Below, piece by piece: positions 17,619-27,112 of a DNA stretch of 64,000 nucleotides. The stretch is taken from positions 61,150-125,149 of the forward strand of contig CAZUON010000004.1 in the NCBI GenBank assembly GCA_964621345.1, in the 5' to 3' direction. Position 1 is the first letter of the stretch; each line of letters starts with the position of its first letter. The notes below the pieces were generated by a model, which did no database searches, was not told where the DNA came from, and saw nothing but the letters and a program-made list of their open reading frames with translations. Source of the stretch: Glaciecola sp964621345. GTDB lineage: Bacteria > Pseudomonadota > Gammaproteobacteria > Enterobacterales > Alteromonadaceae. The translations under genes were made by a program, and so were the position numbers.

Positions 17619-19493
17619 ATGAACAAAATTAAAACGACGTTTTTTAAAGCCCATGCATTCCCCAAATGTAATCTATGTGTGTTTTGTTGCATCGTTATGT
17701 TCATGGCCCCGCTACAAAGTGCATATGCTAGCCAGTCCCTCGAAGCACTTCAAACTAGCATTCCAGATGATACGGCCCCCGAGTTATTTATCTCTAGTAC
17801 GTCACAAAATACGCTGCAGATTGGCGGAAACCGCGAGCTCTTTACGCAGCAATGGATGACATCACAAGGGGGAGAGTTTCCCGAGTTTTTTCGTATTAGT
17901 GTGAATCAGCGCGGCGAAAATAGCTGGGATGTTACTGCGCGAACTGCTGCGAACAGTGTTGAGGTTAAAAAAGGGGATTGGGTATATGCGAGTTATTATG
18001 CAAGAGCGGCAGACAATACCAAAGATATAAATATCAGAGGCTTTATTGAGCGCAGCGTGCCTCAATGGATGATGATCTCCGATGCAAGTGTTGCTGCCGG
18101 TAGCACTTGGACGCGGGTTGTAGCGTCAGGTAAAGCCCCTGAAAATCTAGCCAAAGGTTCGGTCTATATTTCATTGCATTTGGCTGCTAAGTCGCAGCAG
18201 GTAGATATTGCCGATATTGTATTTGCAACCCTCCCTGGCGAGCTTGACCAATCTCTTTTCCCCACGACGCAATTAAGTTATCGAGGTATGGCTGAAAATG
18301 CAGAATGGAGAGCAAAGGCAAAACAAATGATAGAACAACATCGTCAGGCCGAATTTAAAGTCTTTGTATTAAACAAACAAGGCGAAGCGGTAGCAGACGC
18401 TAAAATCGATATTCGCATGCAAGATATAGATTATGAGTTAGGCAGTATGGCTCACGGCATCATTGTTGAAGAAAGTGAACGTGGCAAGCAATATCGCGAA
18501 TGGTTCTCGACGTTCTTTAACTATGCTACCGCCACCATATACTGGGCGGATTGGGGCTGGGAAAACCCCGAGGTACGCGAAACATATTTACGTAAGATGG
18601 CCTATTTTAAGGCGCAAGATATCAAGATGAGAGGACATGTATTGCTCTATCCCGCATTCCGCTTTAGTCCAAAAGTACTAGTAGATTTAAAGGATGATCG
18701 CGAAGCATTTATCGCAAGGGTTAATCAACAAATTGACGAAATGGTTCCCCTCTTAAAAGCCTATGGCGTGCAAGAATATGATGTAATTAACGAACTTAGA
18801 GCCGAAAAAGAATGGTTAGATATTGTCGGTATCGATACCGTTGTCGACTGGTATAAGCGAGTGCATTTACTTCACCCAGATGCAATTTTGTATATCAATG
18901 AGAATTCTATTTTAACCGACGGCGGTGATAACAAAGGACAAAAAGACCATTATTTTAATTTGATTAGCGAATTATTAGAAAAAGGTGCGCCAATTCATGG
19001 CATTGGTATGCAGGGGCACTTTAACGGCATAGTGACACCGGTAGAAAAAATGTGGGGGATACTCGATAGATTTGCGAGTTTCAAACTCCCCATTCGCATT
19101 ACCGAGTACGACACTGACACCCGAGATCCAATAGGACAAGCTGCCTTTGATACTGATTTTTATGAGGCAATATATGCTCATCCTGCCACGGTCGGTATAA
19201 CTAGGTGGGGCTTTTATGAACCACTAATGTGGCGTCCAAATGGGGCATTAATTGATTCTAATAATGCGTTGAAACCTAACGCATTAGCCTACAAAGCATG
19301 GTTAAATGCGGTTCGAGATTATCAGTCTAGCGTAATATCTGACGAGCTCGGTACGGCGGTGTTTCGCGCGAAGTATGGTCAATATGAGCTAAAGGTCAAT
19401 GAAGAGCGATTTACATGTCTTTTTGTACAACCATTAACAAAACAAAATATAAAGACCTTTGAACAAAGCTGCACTCTGAGGTTATCGCAATAA
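17619..19493 (+). CDS. Secreted GH10-family glycoside hydrolase, divergent, with N-terminal CBM-like domain
   Basis: 624 residues with a signal peptide (about 20-38, after a basic, Cys-containing leader). A beta-sandwich region (about 45-215) resembles a CBM4/9-type carbohydrate-binding module, followed by a GH10 (beta/alpha)8 domain (about 245-590). The acid/base Glu392 in YDVINEL and nucleophile Glu496 in ITEYD correspond to the usual WDVVNE and ITELD. The normally conserved GHTLVWH strand is GHVLLYP, losing the substrate-contacting Trp-His. That suggests a non-xylan or modified substrate. There are no other carbohydrate-active genes nearby. Endo-beta-1,4-xylanase is the family default, not a proven function. 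Confidence 0.85.
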   Translation: MNKIKTTFFKAHAFPKCNLCVFCCIVMFMAPLQSAYASQSLEALQTSIPDDTAPELFISSTSQNTLQIGGNRELFTQQWMTSQGGEFPEFFRISVNQRGENSWDVTARTAANSVEVKKGDWVYASYYARAADNTKDINIRGFIERSVPQWMMISDASVAAGSTWTRVVASGKAPENLAKGSVYISLHLAAKSQQVDIADIVFATLPGELDQSLFPTTQLSYRGMAENAEWRAKAKQMIEQHRQAEFKVFVLNKQGEAVADAKIDIRMQDIDYELGSMAHGIIVEESERGKQYREWFSTFFNYATATIYWADWGWENPEVRETYLRKMAYFKAQDIKMRGHVLLYPAFRFSPKVLVDLKDDREAFIARVNQQIDEMVPLLKAYGVQEYDVINELRAEKEWLDIVGIDTVVDWYKRVHLLHPDAILYINENSILTDGGDNKGQKDHYFNLISELLEKGAPIHGIGMQGHFNGIVTPVEKMWGILDRFASFKLPIRITEYDTDTRDPIGQAAFDTDFYEAIYAHPATVGITRWGFYEPLMWRPNGALIDSNNALKPNALAYKAWLNAVRDYQSSVISDELGTAVFRAKYGQYELKVNEERFTCLFVQPLTKQNIKTFEQSCTLRLSQ

Positions 19494-19655
19494 TCGCCTT
19501 CATATGATGGCAACGCTGTAGATGTGAAATGCGGTGATCAAAACACTGTATATTTGTACCCACAATCGTAGTAGAAGCATTTTGTCTGAGCCGACTAGCA
19601 ATGCTAAAGCAGATGCAAATGTCCAAGCGTGAAGCGCAGGTAGTCAACTTGTTCA

Positions 19656-19874
19656 GTGTACTTTTTTAACAGTTTAAAAGTAGATTGGCGATTGGCTGAC
19701 CCGTCAAAGGTAAGTGGGAACGACTCTCAAATTTACGAAGCGTTTTTGAGCTATATTGACAAAATCAGGCATCGTGCAGAACGACTCAATGAAATTGCAA
19801 AGATGTACGCCAATCAACCCGCCTCTAGCGAACTTGCTTCAGCCTCAAAACATGCATTAGCATATTCCAATTAA
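19656..19874 (+). CDS. Possible small hypothetical protein
   Basis: A 72-codon frame from a GTG. The C-terminal two thirds (IYEAFLSYIDKIRHRAERLNEIAKMYAN and on) reads like a real amphipathic helical protein, but there is no clear ribosome site. It lies between the GH10 gene and the convergent diguanylate cyclase gene. It could be a small gene, a decayed remnant or chance. The flanking 19494-19655 shows nothing. Confidence 0.3.
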   Translation: MYFFNSLKVDWRLADPSKVSGNDSQIYEAFLSYIDKIRHRAERLNEIAKMYANQPASSELASASKHALAYSN

Positions 19875-19899
19875 GTTTATAGTGCTTGCGAGGCAAGAA

Positions 19900-22029
19900 C
19901 TAAACAACCTGTGCGGTTATCTGATTGCGCCCGTTATTTTTACTGGTATAAAGAAGCTCGTCTGCCAATGCAATGATTTTTTCAAGTTTTTGATTAAAGT
20001 CTTTAGATATACTAACCACACCAATGCTCACCGTTAACGGTACAGATATTCCATCGTAATAAAGAGGATCTGCTTCGAGTCCTATGCGGATACGCTCAGC
20101 CAATGCCTGATGGTTTTCTCCTTCAATCATTATTATATATTCCTCCCCGCCGTAACGGGCAACTATACTCTTAGTTTTATTGCACTCTTGTGTGAGCACA
20201 TTTGCAGTATGGATGATGCATTGGTCACCCACTATATGCCCATAAGTGTCATTTACCGCTTTAAATAAATCAATATCTAACAGCATGATGCTATACGATT
20301 GTTTGGCTCTTGAGCATTGCTCAAACATTTGGCGCGCTTTTTTATCAAATGCCCCACGGTTGAGTAACTGTGTAAGTGCATCACGCTGTGCACTATTGAA
20401 TAACTGCTGGTTGAGCTTTTGCAATTCAGCGGTTTTATCTGCTACTTGTTGCGTCAGTTCGCTCTGAAAATGATTAGATACATTACGTGCTTTAATTAGG
20501 CTATCGGCAACGTCATGCATTTCGATGCTGATGTTGGCATCAAAAGCTAATTCTTTTTCGTCAATGTTGGCCAGTAAAAAGCTCTGCATGTCTACCAAAG
20601 GCTTAGTAAATTTCATCGATAAACGTTTTGCAACCAATGCAATTAACAGAATAGAAATGAAAAGCGTGATAGCAATGTATAAAAAGTATGTCACCATTTT
20701 GCTGAAAACTTCAGAGGGAGGCATGATGCTATATATACCCCATCCATATCCATTGCGTGTGTGATGATACATATATACCCTATCATTTATTTTCATTGCA
20801 GGGGCTTTTTTGAGAAAAATATGAGATGACGGTTGGAGTGTAAAATCGGATTTTAAGTCCAATCCAAGGGCGTCGCTGGCATATGCAATACGACCAGTGG
20901 GATCAACAACAACAAAGTCTATATTTTGCGATTGTGCAATCTCTATTGACCGATAATCAATAATATTTTGGAGGCGAGTCGTAGATTGAACAATTCCGTT
21001 AAATTCCCCCCTGTTTTTTTCTGTCTTTTCTTTGATTGGGAAACTCACCATAACTAAATCAAGATTTCCAAAGCCTTTACCCTCAATAATTCCTGATACA
21101 TAGGCTTCATTATGTTGTTTTACATATGAAAAGTAAGGTCGTTCACTAATATTCAGCTGTTGTATCTGCGACAAAATTTGTGCATAGCTTGAGGGAGCTG
21201 CGAGTATGACTTCCCCATTCGCATCTGAAACAAGCATACTTTCAATATCTGGATTTGCATTTGCGCTAGCATTGAGTAGCTTGATGCTACTACTTGGCTG
21301 GCTGGGATCATAGACATCAGCAACCTCCGCAGTGATAAAAAGGCTACGATTGATTTTTTCGTTGAGTAAATTGTTAACGTTTTCGCCGGTATTACTTAGC
21401 ACTCTCATGAGTTGATTTTCGGTCTCGTGAGTTGAGCCCCAAGTAAGTACAAGAGTAGTTAGAATAGCTGGGAGAAGTAAACTCAGAAAACATAACTCAA
21501 ACACTAAGGTTGAGAATTTAGTTGATACAGAAGGTGGGCGCTTAAACTGACTGGAATTAGGGATAAACCAGTAAACAAAAATTGCGAGTACGCTGACTAG
21601 TAAGCCATTTAAGCCCAATGTGCCTGTAACAAAAAGGCTACTTTCAAAATCTTGACCGTTAACTAGGTAAAAAATGAAAAACAACACAGGAAGGCCAATG
21701 AGAATCCAATAGGTAAATACCGCATTCAAAAAGCGCCAGTCATACCTAAGTGCCAAGAATATAAATATATATTCAAGTATTAAGACAATAACAAATAATG
21801 CATGCCCCACCTCATAATAGAAACTCGCTAAATTGCTTAGAAGCACAATACAGCTGCATTTCAACGGAAGAGTGAGTAAAGACAGCAACACAATGAAACT
21901 ACCCAAATAAATATTCAAGGAACCATAAACAGAAATACTCGCAAAAAGATTCAAAAGCGCAGCTGATATAGACAGGGCAATGCACAGTAGAAAGCACCGT
22001 ATGTCATTTGATTTCTGTAATGCTTGCAT
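19900..22029 (-). CDS. Membrane diguanylate cyclase with Cache-type sensor
   Basis: 709 residues. The N-terminus has about six TM helices (15-155), then another TM (about 170-195), an extracytoplasmic double-Cache-like sensor (about 200-440), TM (about 445-470), HAMP, coiled coil (about 525-545) and a C-terminal GGDEF domain. The active-site signature is YGGEEY and the metal-binding LDIDLFKAVND is intact, so it should make c-di-GMP. No RxxD inhibitory site is obvious just before GGEEY. Monocistronic. With the EAL protein at 5.3-7.6 kb and LapD, it forms a plausible local c-di-GMP circuit. Confidence 0.9.
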   Translation of the reverse strand: MQALQKSNDIRCFLLCIALSISAALLNLFASISVYGSLNIYLGSFIVLLSLLTLPLKCSCIVLLSNLASFYYEVGHALFVIVLILEYIFIFLALRYDWRFLNAVFTYWILIGLPVLFFIFYLVNGQDFESSLFVTGTLGLNGLLVSVLAIFVYWFIPNSSQFKRPPSVSTKFSTLVFELCFLSLLLPAILTTLVLTWGSTHETENQLMRVLSNTGENVNNLLNEKINRSLFITAEVADVYDPSQPSSSIKLLNASANANPDIESMLVSDANGEVILAAPSSYAQILSQIQQLNISERPYFSYVKQHNEAYVSGIIEGKGFGNLDLVMVSFPIKEKTEKNRGEFNGIVQSTTRLQNIIDYRSIEIAQSQNIDFVVVDPTGRIAYASDALGLDLKSDFTLQPSSHIFLKKAPAMKINDRVYMYHHTRNGYGWGIYSIMPPSEVFSKMVTYFLYIAITLFISILLIALVAKRLSMKFTKPLVDMQSFLLANIDEKELAFDANISIEMHDVADSLIKARNVSNHFQSELTQQVADKTAELQKLNQQLFNSAQRDALTQLLNRGAFDKKARQMFEQCSRAKQSYSIMLLDIDLFKAVNDTYGHIVGDQCIIHTANVLTQECNKTKSIVARYGGEEYIIMIEGENHQALAERIRIGLEADPLYYDGISVPLTVSIGVVSISKDFNQKLEKIIALADELLYTSKNNGRNQITAQVV

Positions 22030-22136
22030 ATTTATGTTTGCCGAACCGATTAAAAATGGAGCACTAACTCACAGAGGATTGATAATGCTTATATCGGCAA
22101 ATCAACAAAAAAGTAAAACTAAAACCTAGCTTTTTT

Positions 22137-22167
22137 GCAAATGATAATGAGAATAGATATCATTTGC
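22137..22167. promoter_or_regulatory. Fur box upstream of the siderophore receptor
   Basis: Perfect 10-bp inverted repeat GCAAATGATA / TATCATTTGC with an 11-base centre (ATGAGAATAGA). It contains GATAATGAGAAT, close to the Fur hexamer pattern. It sits 79-109 bases before the TonB receptor ATG, where a Fur repressor would block transcription when iron is plentiful. Confidence 0.8.
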
Positions 22168-22245
22168 ATTAATTAGTTTGCTTTTGTAGAATTCCCGCTT
22201 CACGTTTTAAAAGAACATTTCAACTAAAACTATGCGGTTAACACT

Positions 22246-24426
22246 ATGCCTTTGAAAAAAACTAGACAGATCTTTATCAGGAAACACACAATTAGCTTTT
22301 TTAGCCTGAGTATTCTTTTTGCAATTAACACATTGCAAGTAGCGAATGCAGTTGAGCAAATAAACAACAAAAACGACTTCTTGGAGGTAGAAAGAATTGC
22401 CGTAAGCAGCACTTATCTTGATGGTTATAACGCACACAGTGCGAGCGGCGCTTCTCGAATGGAGTTAGCGATACGCGACATTCCTCAGTCGGTCTCGGTG
22501 ATTACTAGCGCACAACTACAAGATTTTCAGCTAACGGATGTAAACCTAGCGCTAGATACCGCAACTGGAGTGAATGTTGAGCGTATTGAAACTGATCGCA
22601 CCTATTACACAGCACGCGGCTTTGACATTACTAATTTTCAAATTGATGGCATTGGTTTGCCGTTGACTTCGGGTAACAATCACGCTGGTGACGACACCGC
22701 AGTGTACGATAGAATCGAGGTAATACGAGGCGCAAATGGCTTGATGACAGGTGTAGGTAATCCTTCTGCCACCGTTAATTACATTCGCAAACGCCCAACA
22801 GAGACGAATAATTTAGTACTACGTGGTACCGCCGGAAGCGATGATTTGTACCGCCTTGAGGCCGATGCCTCCTATCAATTCAACGATACCTTTTCTGCAA
22901 GAGCGGTGCTAGTAAGTCAAGACCAGAATTCCTATCTTGACCGCTATGGCCGAAAAAGTCAGCTCGCATATGCCTTTGTTAATGCCAATATAAGTGATAA
23001 CACCGACCTTTCGTTTAGCCATAGCTATAATAACAGCGATGCCACTGGCAATCTGTGGGGCGCTCTACCACTTTTTTATACCGACGGCAGCGCTACTAAT
23101 TATGACCGTAGCACCTCAACATCTGCAGATTGGTCAAACTGGCAAGTCGTAACAAACAATTCTGTGCTGGAGTTAAATCATGCTTTTAGCAGTGAATGGC
23201 GTTTGCGCGCAACATATTCACAAAAACGAACAGATGAAGACAGTGAACTGTTTTATGTGTTTGGTACGCCCGATGCGAATACCGAAGCCGGATTAACTGG
23301 TTATGCGAGTGAGTATATTCTTGATGATAAGAGCGATTTATATGATGTGTATATCGACGGTGACTTTTCATTGTTTGGCCGAGATCATCAGTTAGTTGCC
23401 GGCGTAAACTACTCAACACTAAGTTATACCGACCGTTCTTTGTATGATTTTACCACCGGTAACGGATTTCCACCGATCCCTAATTTGAATACTTGGGAGG
23501 GCGACGCCGTGTTTCCGACCCTAGTTGATGGTCAGGCAGGTAGTAAAGTAGAGCAAAAGCAAAAAGCGGCGTACTTTACTGGGCGATTTAATTTGTTTGA
23601 CGGTTTCTATTTTATGGCCGGTGGTCGCTACAACGACTGGGAAGCAGTAGGGGAGTCTTATGGTGTAGACAGAGACGTAAGTGATTCAGACTTCATCCCC
23701 TATGCTGGCCTTGTGTACGCCATTACCGAAGATATCAATGCTTACGCAAGCTATACCGAAACATTTCAAGCCCAGAACGAACTTGATATCGATAACCAGC
23801 AACTTGACCCTGTGGTCGGTAAAAGCCAAGAGGTTGGTGTAAAAGTCAGTTTGTTTGAAGATAACGCCGTTGCTAGCTTCACTTACTTTGATGTGCAACA
23901 AACAAACCTAGCAATTGTTGACCCATCAACTATTGGTCTGCCGCCCACCGAGCAGCGTTTTATTGGTAGCGATGGGATCAGTAGCCATGGCTTTGAAATG
24001 GACGTGGCAGGCGAGGTTTTACCCAACTTAAATGCCAGTATCGGTATTACAGATTTTAGCATCTCGGGTGAGGAGCTTGTGGCAGATTATACGCCTGATA
24101 CCTTGGTAAAATTAGGCTTGGTATATGATGTTGAGCAGTTACAAGGTTTGTCGATAGGACTAAATGTGCGTTGGCAAAGTGATATTTCACGTAATCAAGG
24201 AGTGGTAGGTGAGGGTTTTGCAAACGCAGGAGAAGACATCATCACTCGCCAAGATGCGTATGCCATCAGTGACCTACTTATAAAGTACGAACTTAACGAT
24301 GAGATAAGTTTTAACTTGAATGTGTTTAACCTAAGTGACGAAAAATATCTGACTAGTTTGTATTGGGCACAGTCATACTATGGCGCGCCGCGCAGCTTTA
24401 GTGCCACCGTATCTTGGGCCTTTTAA
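22246..24426 (+). CDS. TonB-dependent siderophore receptor
   Basis: Outer-membrane ferric-siderophore receptor, 726 residues. It has a signal peptide (about 12-35), a TonB-box-like VERIAVSST (about 49-57), a plug domain with RDIPQSVSVIT, TATGVNVER, YTARGFDI and YDRIEVIRGANGLMTGVGNPSATVNYIRK, and a 22-strand barrel ending in aromatic Phe (VSWAF). The plug matches the FpvA/FhuE-like hydroxamate/catecholate group, though the specific ligand cannot be read. A Fur box lies upstream, and a PepSY protein gene starts 2 bases after its stop, a common uptake pairing. Confidence 0.92.
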   Translation: MPLKKTRQIFIRKHTISFFSLSILFAINTLQVANAVEQINNKNDFLEVERIAVSSTYLDGYNAHSASGASRMELAIRDIPQSVSVITSAQLQDFQLTDVNLALDTATGVNVERIETDRTYYTARGFDITNFQIDGIGLPLTSGNNHAGDDTAVYDRIEVIRGANGLMTGVGNPSATVNYIRKRPTETNNLVLRGTAGSDDLYRLEADASYQFNDTFSARAVLVSQDQNSYLDRYGRKSQLAYAFVNANISDNTDLSFSHSYNNSDATGNLWGALPLFYTDGSATNYDRSTSTSADWSNWQVVTNNSVLELNHAFSSEWRLRATYSQKRTDEDSELFYVFGTPDANTEAGLTGYASEYILDDKSDLYDVYIDGDFSLFGRDHQLVAGVNYSTLSYTDRSLYDFTTGNGFPPIPNLNTWEGDAVFPTLVDGQAGSKVEQKQKAAYFTGRFNLFDGFYFMAGGRYNDWEAVGESYGVDRDVSDSDFIPYAGLVYAITEDINAYASYTETFQAQNELDIDNQQLDPVVGKSQEVGVKVSLFEDNAVASFTYFDVQQTNLAIVDPSTIGLPPTEQRFIGSDGISSHGFEMDVAGEVLPNLNASIGITDFSISGEELVADYTPDTLVKLGLVYDVEQLQGLSIGLNVRWQSDISRNQGVVGEGFANAGEDIITRQDAYAISDLLIKYELNDEISFNLNVFNLSDEKYLTSLYWAQSYYGAPRSFSATVSWAF

Positions 24427-24428
24427 AG

Positions 24429-25553
24429 GTGCGTAAGTCCTTATTTAAATGGCACTCAATGCTTGCGTTGTGGCTAATGGTGCCGGTGTTAATTGTTTCA
24501 CTCACCGGCAGTTTATTAGTCTTTAAAGTTGAAATAGATAGCCTGCTACGACCTCATCATATGGTCGTCACAGACTCAAGTGTTAGCCAACGTTTAAGCT
24601 TAGATACTTTGATGACTGCGATAAATCAGCAATATCCAGAGTATGTTTTGGCGGGGTGGGAGCTGTTTGATGATCGACAACGTTCTGACACCGCTTACGC
24701 GATAAAAAAACACAGTGATACTTGGTACAAAATTTACATAGACCAATATAGTGGGCAAGTCTTATCCGCACCGCAAACTATGGAGCATTACATTACGGAC
24801 TGGTTATTGGAGTTGCATTACACTTTCTTGCTTAACTTCTCTGGCTCAGTAATAGGTACCGTAGTGGGCGCAATTGTTGGTTTGGTGATGTTATTTTTAG
24901 GCATTAGCGGCATTATTTTGTATCGCGGCTTTTGGCGTAAGTTATTTACCTTAAGGTTGCACGGAGCCAAACGTATTTTGTTCAGTGATATTCACAAATT
25001 TATTGGTATTGTCAGTAGTCCGATTTTTATTTTGATATCTTTTACGGGTGTGTATTGGAATGTGTCGATTATTTTGCATGAGGCCATTGAGCATGGGTTT
25101 GAAGACGCTCATCCACCCATTACAAGCGCATATCATTCGCCTACTATTTCGTTTGAGGACCTAAGAAATCAAGCCACTACTCACATCGATAGTTTTAATG
25201 CGACCTACTTAGCGATTCCCAATGAACCTAAGATGCAGATTACTTTTTTTGGAGAAGTAAACACGGCTAACCCGCTATTGAGTCAATATGCGAGTGCGAT
25301 AACCTTTGATAAAAACACAGGCGAGCTTATTACAAGTTACGATATTCGAGAGCAGGGCATATTGGCCAAATTTGACGACAGTACTCGTAAATTACATTTT
25401 GGCTATTTTGCTGGTTTAGGCTCAAAAGTGCTTTGGTCCATAGTCGGGTTCATGCCCTTTGTGTTGATGCTTACTGGTTTGTTTATGTACTTGTTAAGAC
25501 GATCACCAAATAAACGTCGAACAAAAAAAGGACCGCAATTGCGGTCCAGTTAG
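24429..25553 (+). CDS. PepSY-domain membrane protein (siderophore-uptake associated)
   Basis: PepSY_TM family protein of about 374 residues with four TM segments (about 11-32, 140-166, 186-208 and 335-360). Conserved His residues occur in KWHSMLALW and SDIHKFIGI, where related proteins are thought to bind haem and act as inner-membrane ferric-siderophore reductases. The GTG at 24429 gives the typical RKSLFKWH start. An in-frame TTG 15 bases upstream overlaps the receptor stop. Cotranscribed with the receptor under Fur. Its last codons (KKGPQLRSS) also encode the terminator of the convergent lipoprotein gene. Confidence 0.85.
   Translation: MRKSLFKWHSMLALWLMVPVLIVSLTGSLLVFKVEIDSLLRPHHMVVTDSSVSQRLSLDTLMTAINQQYPEYVLAGWELFDDRQRSDTAYAIKKHSDTWYKIYIDQYSGQVLSAPQTMEHYITDWLLELHYTFLLNFSGSVIGTVVGAIVGLVMLFLGISGIILYRGFWRKLFTLRLHGAKRILFSDIHKFIGIVSSPIFILISFTGVYWNVSIILHEAIEHGFEDAHPPITSAYHSPTISFEDLRNQATTHIDSFNATYLAIPNEPKMQITFFGEVNTANPLLSQYASAITFDKNTGELITSYDIREQGILAKFDDSTRKLHFGYFAGLGSKVLWSIVGFMPFVLMLTGLFMYLLRRSPNKRRTKKGPQLRSS
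25523..25547 (-). terminator. Terminator of the convergent lipoprotein gene, inside the PepSY coding end
   Basis: GGACCGCAATTGCGGTCC is a perfect 18-bp palindrome. Read on the minus strand it is followed by seven Ts, 30 bases past the lipoprotein stop. The A tract and palindrome are translated as the end of the PepSY protein on the other strand. Confidence 0.85.
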
Positions 25554-25576
25554 GAAACAAGATTTTGTTGAAAGGC

Positions 25577-27112
25577 TTATTCGCTTTGATCAACAAATTT
25601 CATGCTATAGCCGGTGGGTGAGAATACATCCTTTTCGAAGATTAAGAATTGCTCATTGCTATCTTCGTCCACCGACAAAAGCTGACTGTCGAGTATAATA
25701 TCGCGGTCATCTATATTGGCGATTGCGTACACTTCATAGGTATTATTTCTCAACACTACATTTTGTGAGCTAGCTAAACCAACGGTGCGCCTTGTATCTG
25801 CAGATTCTATGCTTTCGTCACTTTTTACGAAGTAAAACGTGATCCCACTAAAGTCATCTGAATCGACTAGATTGACGATTTCAACTTCATGATCGTACAG
25901 ACGATTTAGGCTACTATTATCAACAACTAAAGTTTGAATAATTGCTTCAGTTTCATCAATGATACCGTCTCCGTTTTCGTCGATATCGCCATCACCGTCC
26001 TCGTCTACAGAAGACTCACTGGTATAATAGAATAAGGTGCGCTGGGTATTTGCTGGGAGGCTAACTAATTGGTTTTGAAGTAAAAATGTGTCAGAGTCGC
26101 TCGTTTTAACATTGAATTCATAATCGCCGTTTTCGACCACAAAACCCTCAGTAAACGTGCCAAGCGCCAAGTCTTCAGTGAGTTGTAAAAAACTCTCTTC
26201 AGGATATAGTGGCATCGCTGAACTCACTTCAATTGTACCCTCATATCTCGGGATGAGGTCGCTTACTTGAATGCCATTATACAATCTAAAGTTTGCTTGT
26301 GCGTCGCTTGCCTGATATTCAATATTTGAACTACTGGTAATATTATCGATAACAAAAGGGGTTGTATCTGCACCAAAATTCTCGCGGATTGCGAGTATAT
26401 TCTGATTTGAAAATGGATAAGAAATTTCCACTGAACTAAATAGGACATCTGTACTGCCTGCAAGCGTGATGTACACAATGTACTGATCTTCATCAAGCTT
26501 GTTGTTATCCGACAAAGTCAGATAAGACTGAGTTCCCATCAATACCGCTTCATTAAATGTTTCGTCTGACTTCGACATATAAATATCAATGTTGTCGAAA
26601 CTCGGATGTAAGTTTAAAAATCGAAGGTTAAACAAATCGTCGGCAGTATCATCGTCATCGTCTATCACGGGGATACTATATTCGCTGATCACTGGGTTGG
26701 GAAAACTCTCGGTTAACACATACATTATGGTGGTTTCGGAGGGAACATATACTTGTGTTTCAAAAATAATCTCTAAATCAGTTCGCAAACTGCTGTCTTC
26801 ATCTTGCCAAGCAAGTTCGACATTGTAATCCCGTGTTGGAACTTCGGAGCTGCGCAAGGCCTCACCGTAGGCAACGCTCGAATAGGTTTGTTCGACTTCC
26901 TCGTCAAAGTCTTCATCTAAATTTTCATCTAAGGTTAAGAATATTTCCGGGGAATTGGGTGAGGCATTGTAAAGTTTTATATATCCGACGCTATCTTCGT
27001 CGTCATCACTTGACCCACACGCAGTTAAACCGAACATAAGCATAAAGATGCCTATGGCCTTGCTGATGTGTAAAGCAGGTAAATTGCGAGCCACGGTAAG
27101 GCCATTACTCAT
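25577..27112 (-). CDS. Acidic lipoprotein with Ca-binding-like repeat
   Basis: 511-residue secreted lipoprotein of a family that I cannot name with confidence (DUF4397-like repeats are possible). The lipobox LTAC places the lipidated Cys at residue 32, followed by an Asp/Glu linker. The body consists of repeated beta-rich segments beginning with motifs like RLYNGIQVSD and RFLNLHPSFDNIDIYM, the pattern of DUF4397 beta-sandwiches. An EF-hand/thrombospondin-3-like run DEDGDGDIDENGDGIIDE lies near residues 375-393. The ATG at 27112 is chosen because AAGGAG lies 6 bases upstream. It overlaps the previous gene's stop by 8 bases, implying translational coupling with the duplicated-Cys protein. Confidence 0.75.
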   Translation of the reverse strand: MSNGLTVARNLPALHISKAIGIFMLMFGLTACGSSDDDEDSVGYIKLYNASPNSPEIFLTLDENLDEDFDEEVEQTYSSVAYGEALRSSEVPTRDYNVELAWQDEDSSLRTDLEIIFETQVYVPSETTIMYVLTESFPNPVISEYSIPVIDDDDDTADDLFNLRFLNLHPSFDNIDIYMSKSDETFNEAVLMGTQSYLTLSDNNKLDEDQYIVYITLAGSTDVLFSSVEISYPFSNQNILAIRENFGADTTPFVIDNITSSSNIEYQASDAQANFRLYNGIQVSDLIPRYEGTIEVSSAMPLYPEESFLQLTEDLALGTFTEGFVVENGDYEFNVKTSDSDTFLLQNQLVSLPANTQRTLFYYTSESSVDEDGDGDIDENGDGIIDETEAIIQTLVVDNSSLNRLYDHEVEIVNLVDSDDFSGITFYFVKSDESIESADTRRTVGLASSQNVVLRNNTYEVYAIANIDDRDIILDSQLLSVDEDSNEQFLIFEKDVFSPTGYSMKFVDQSE

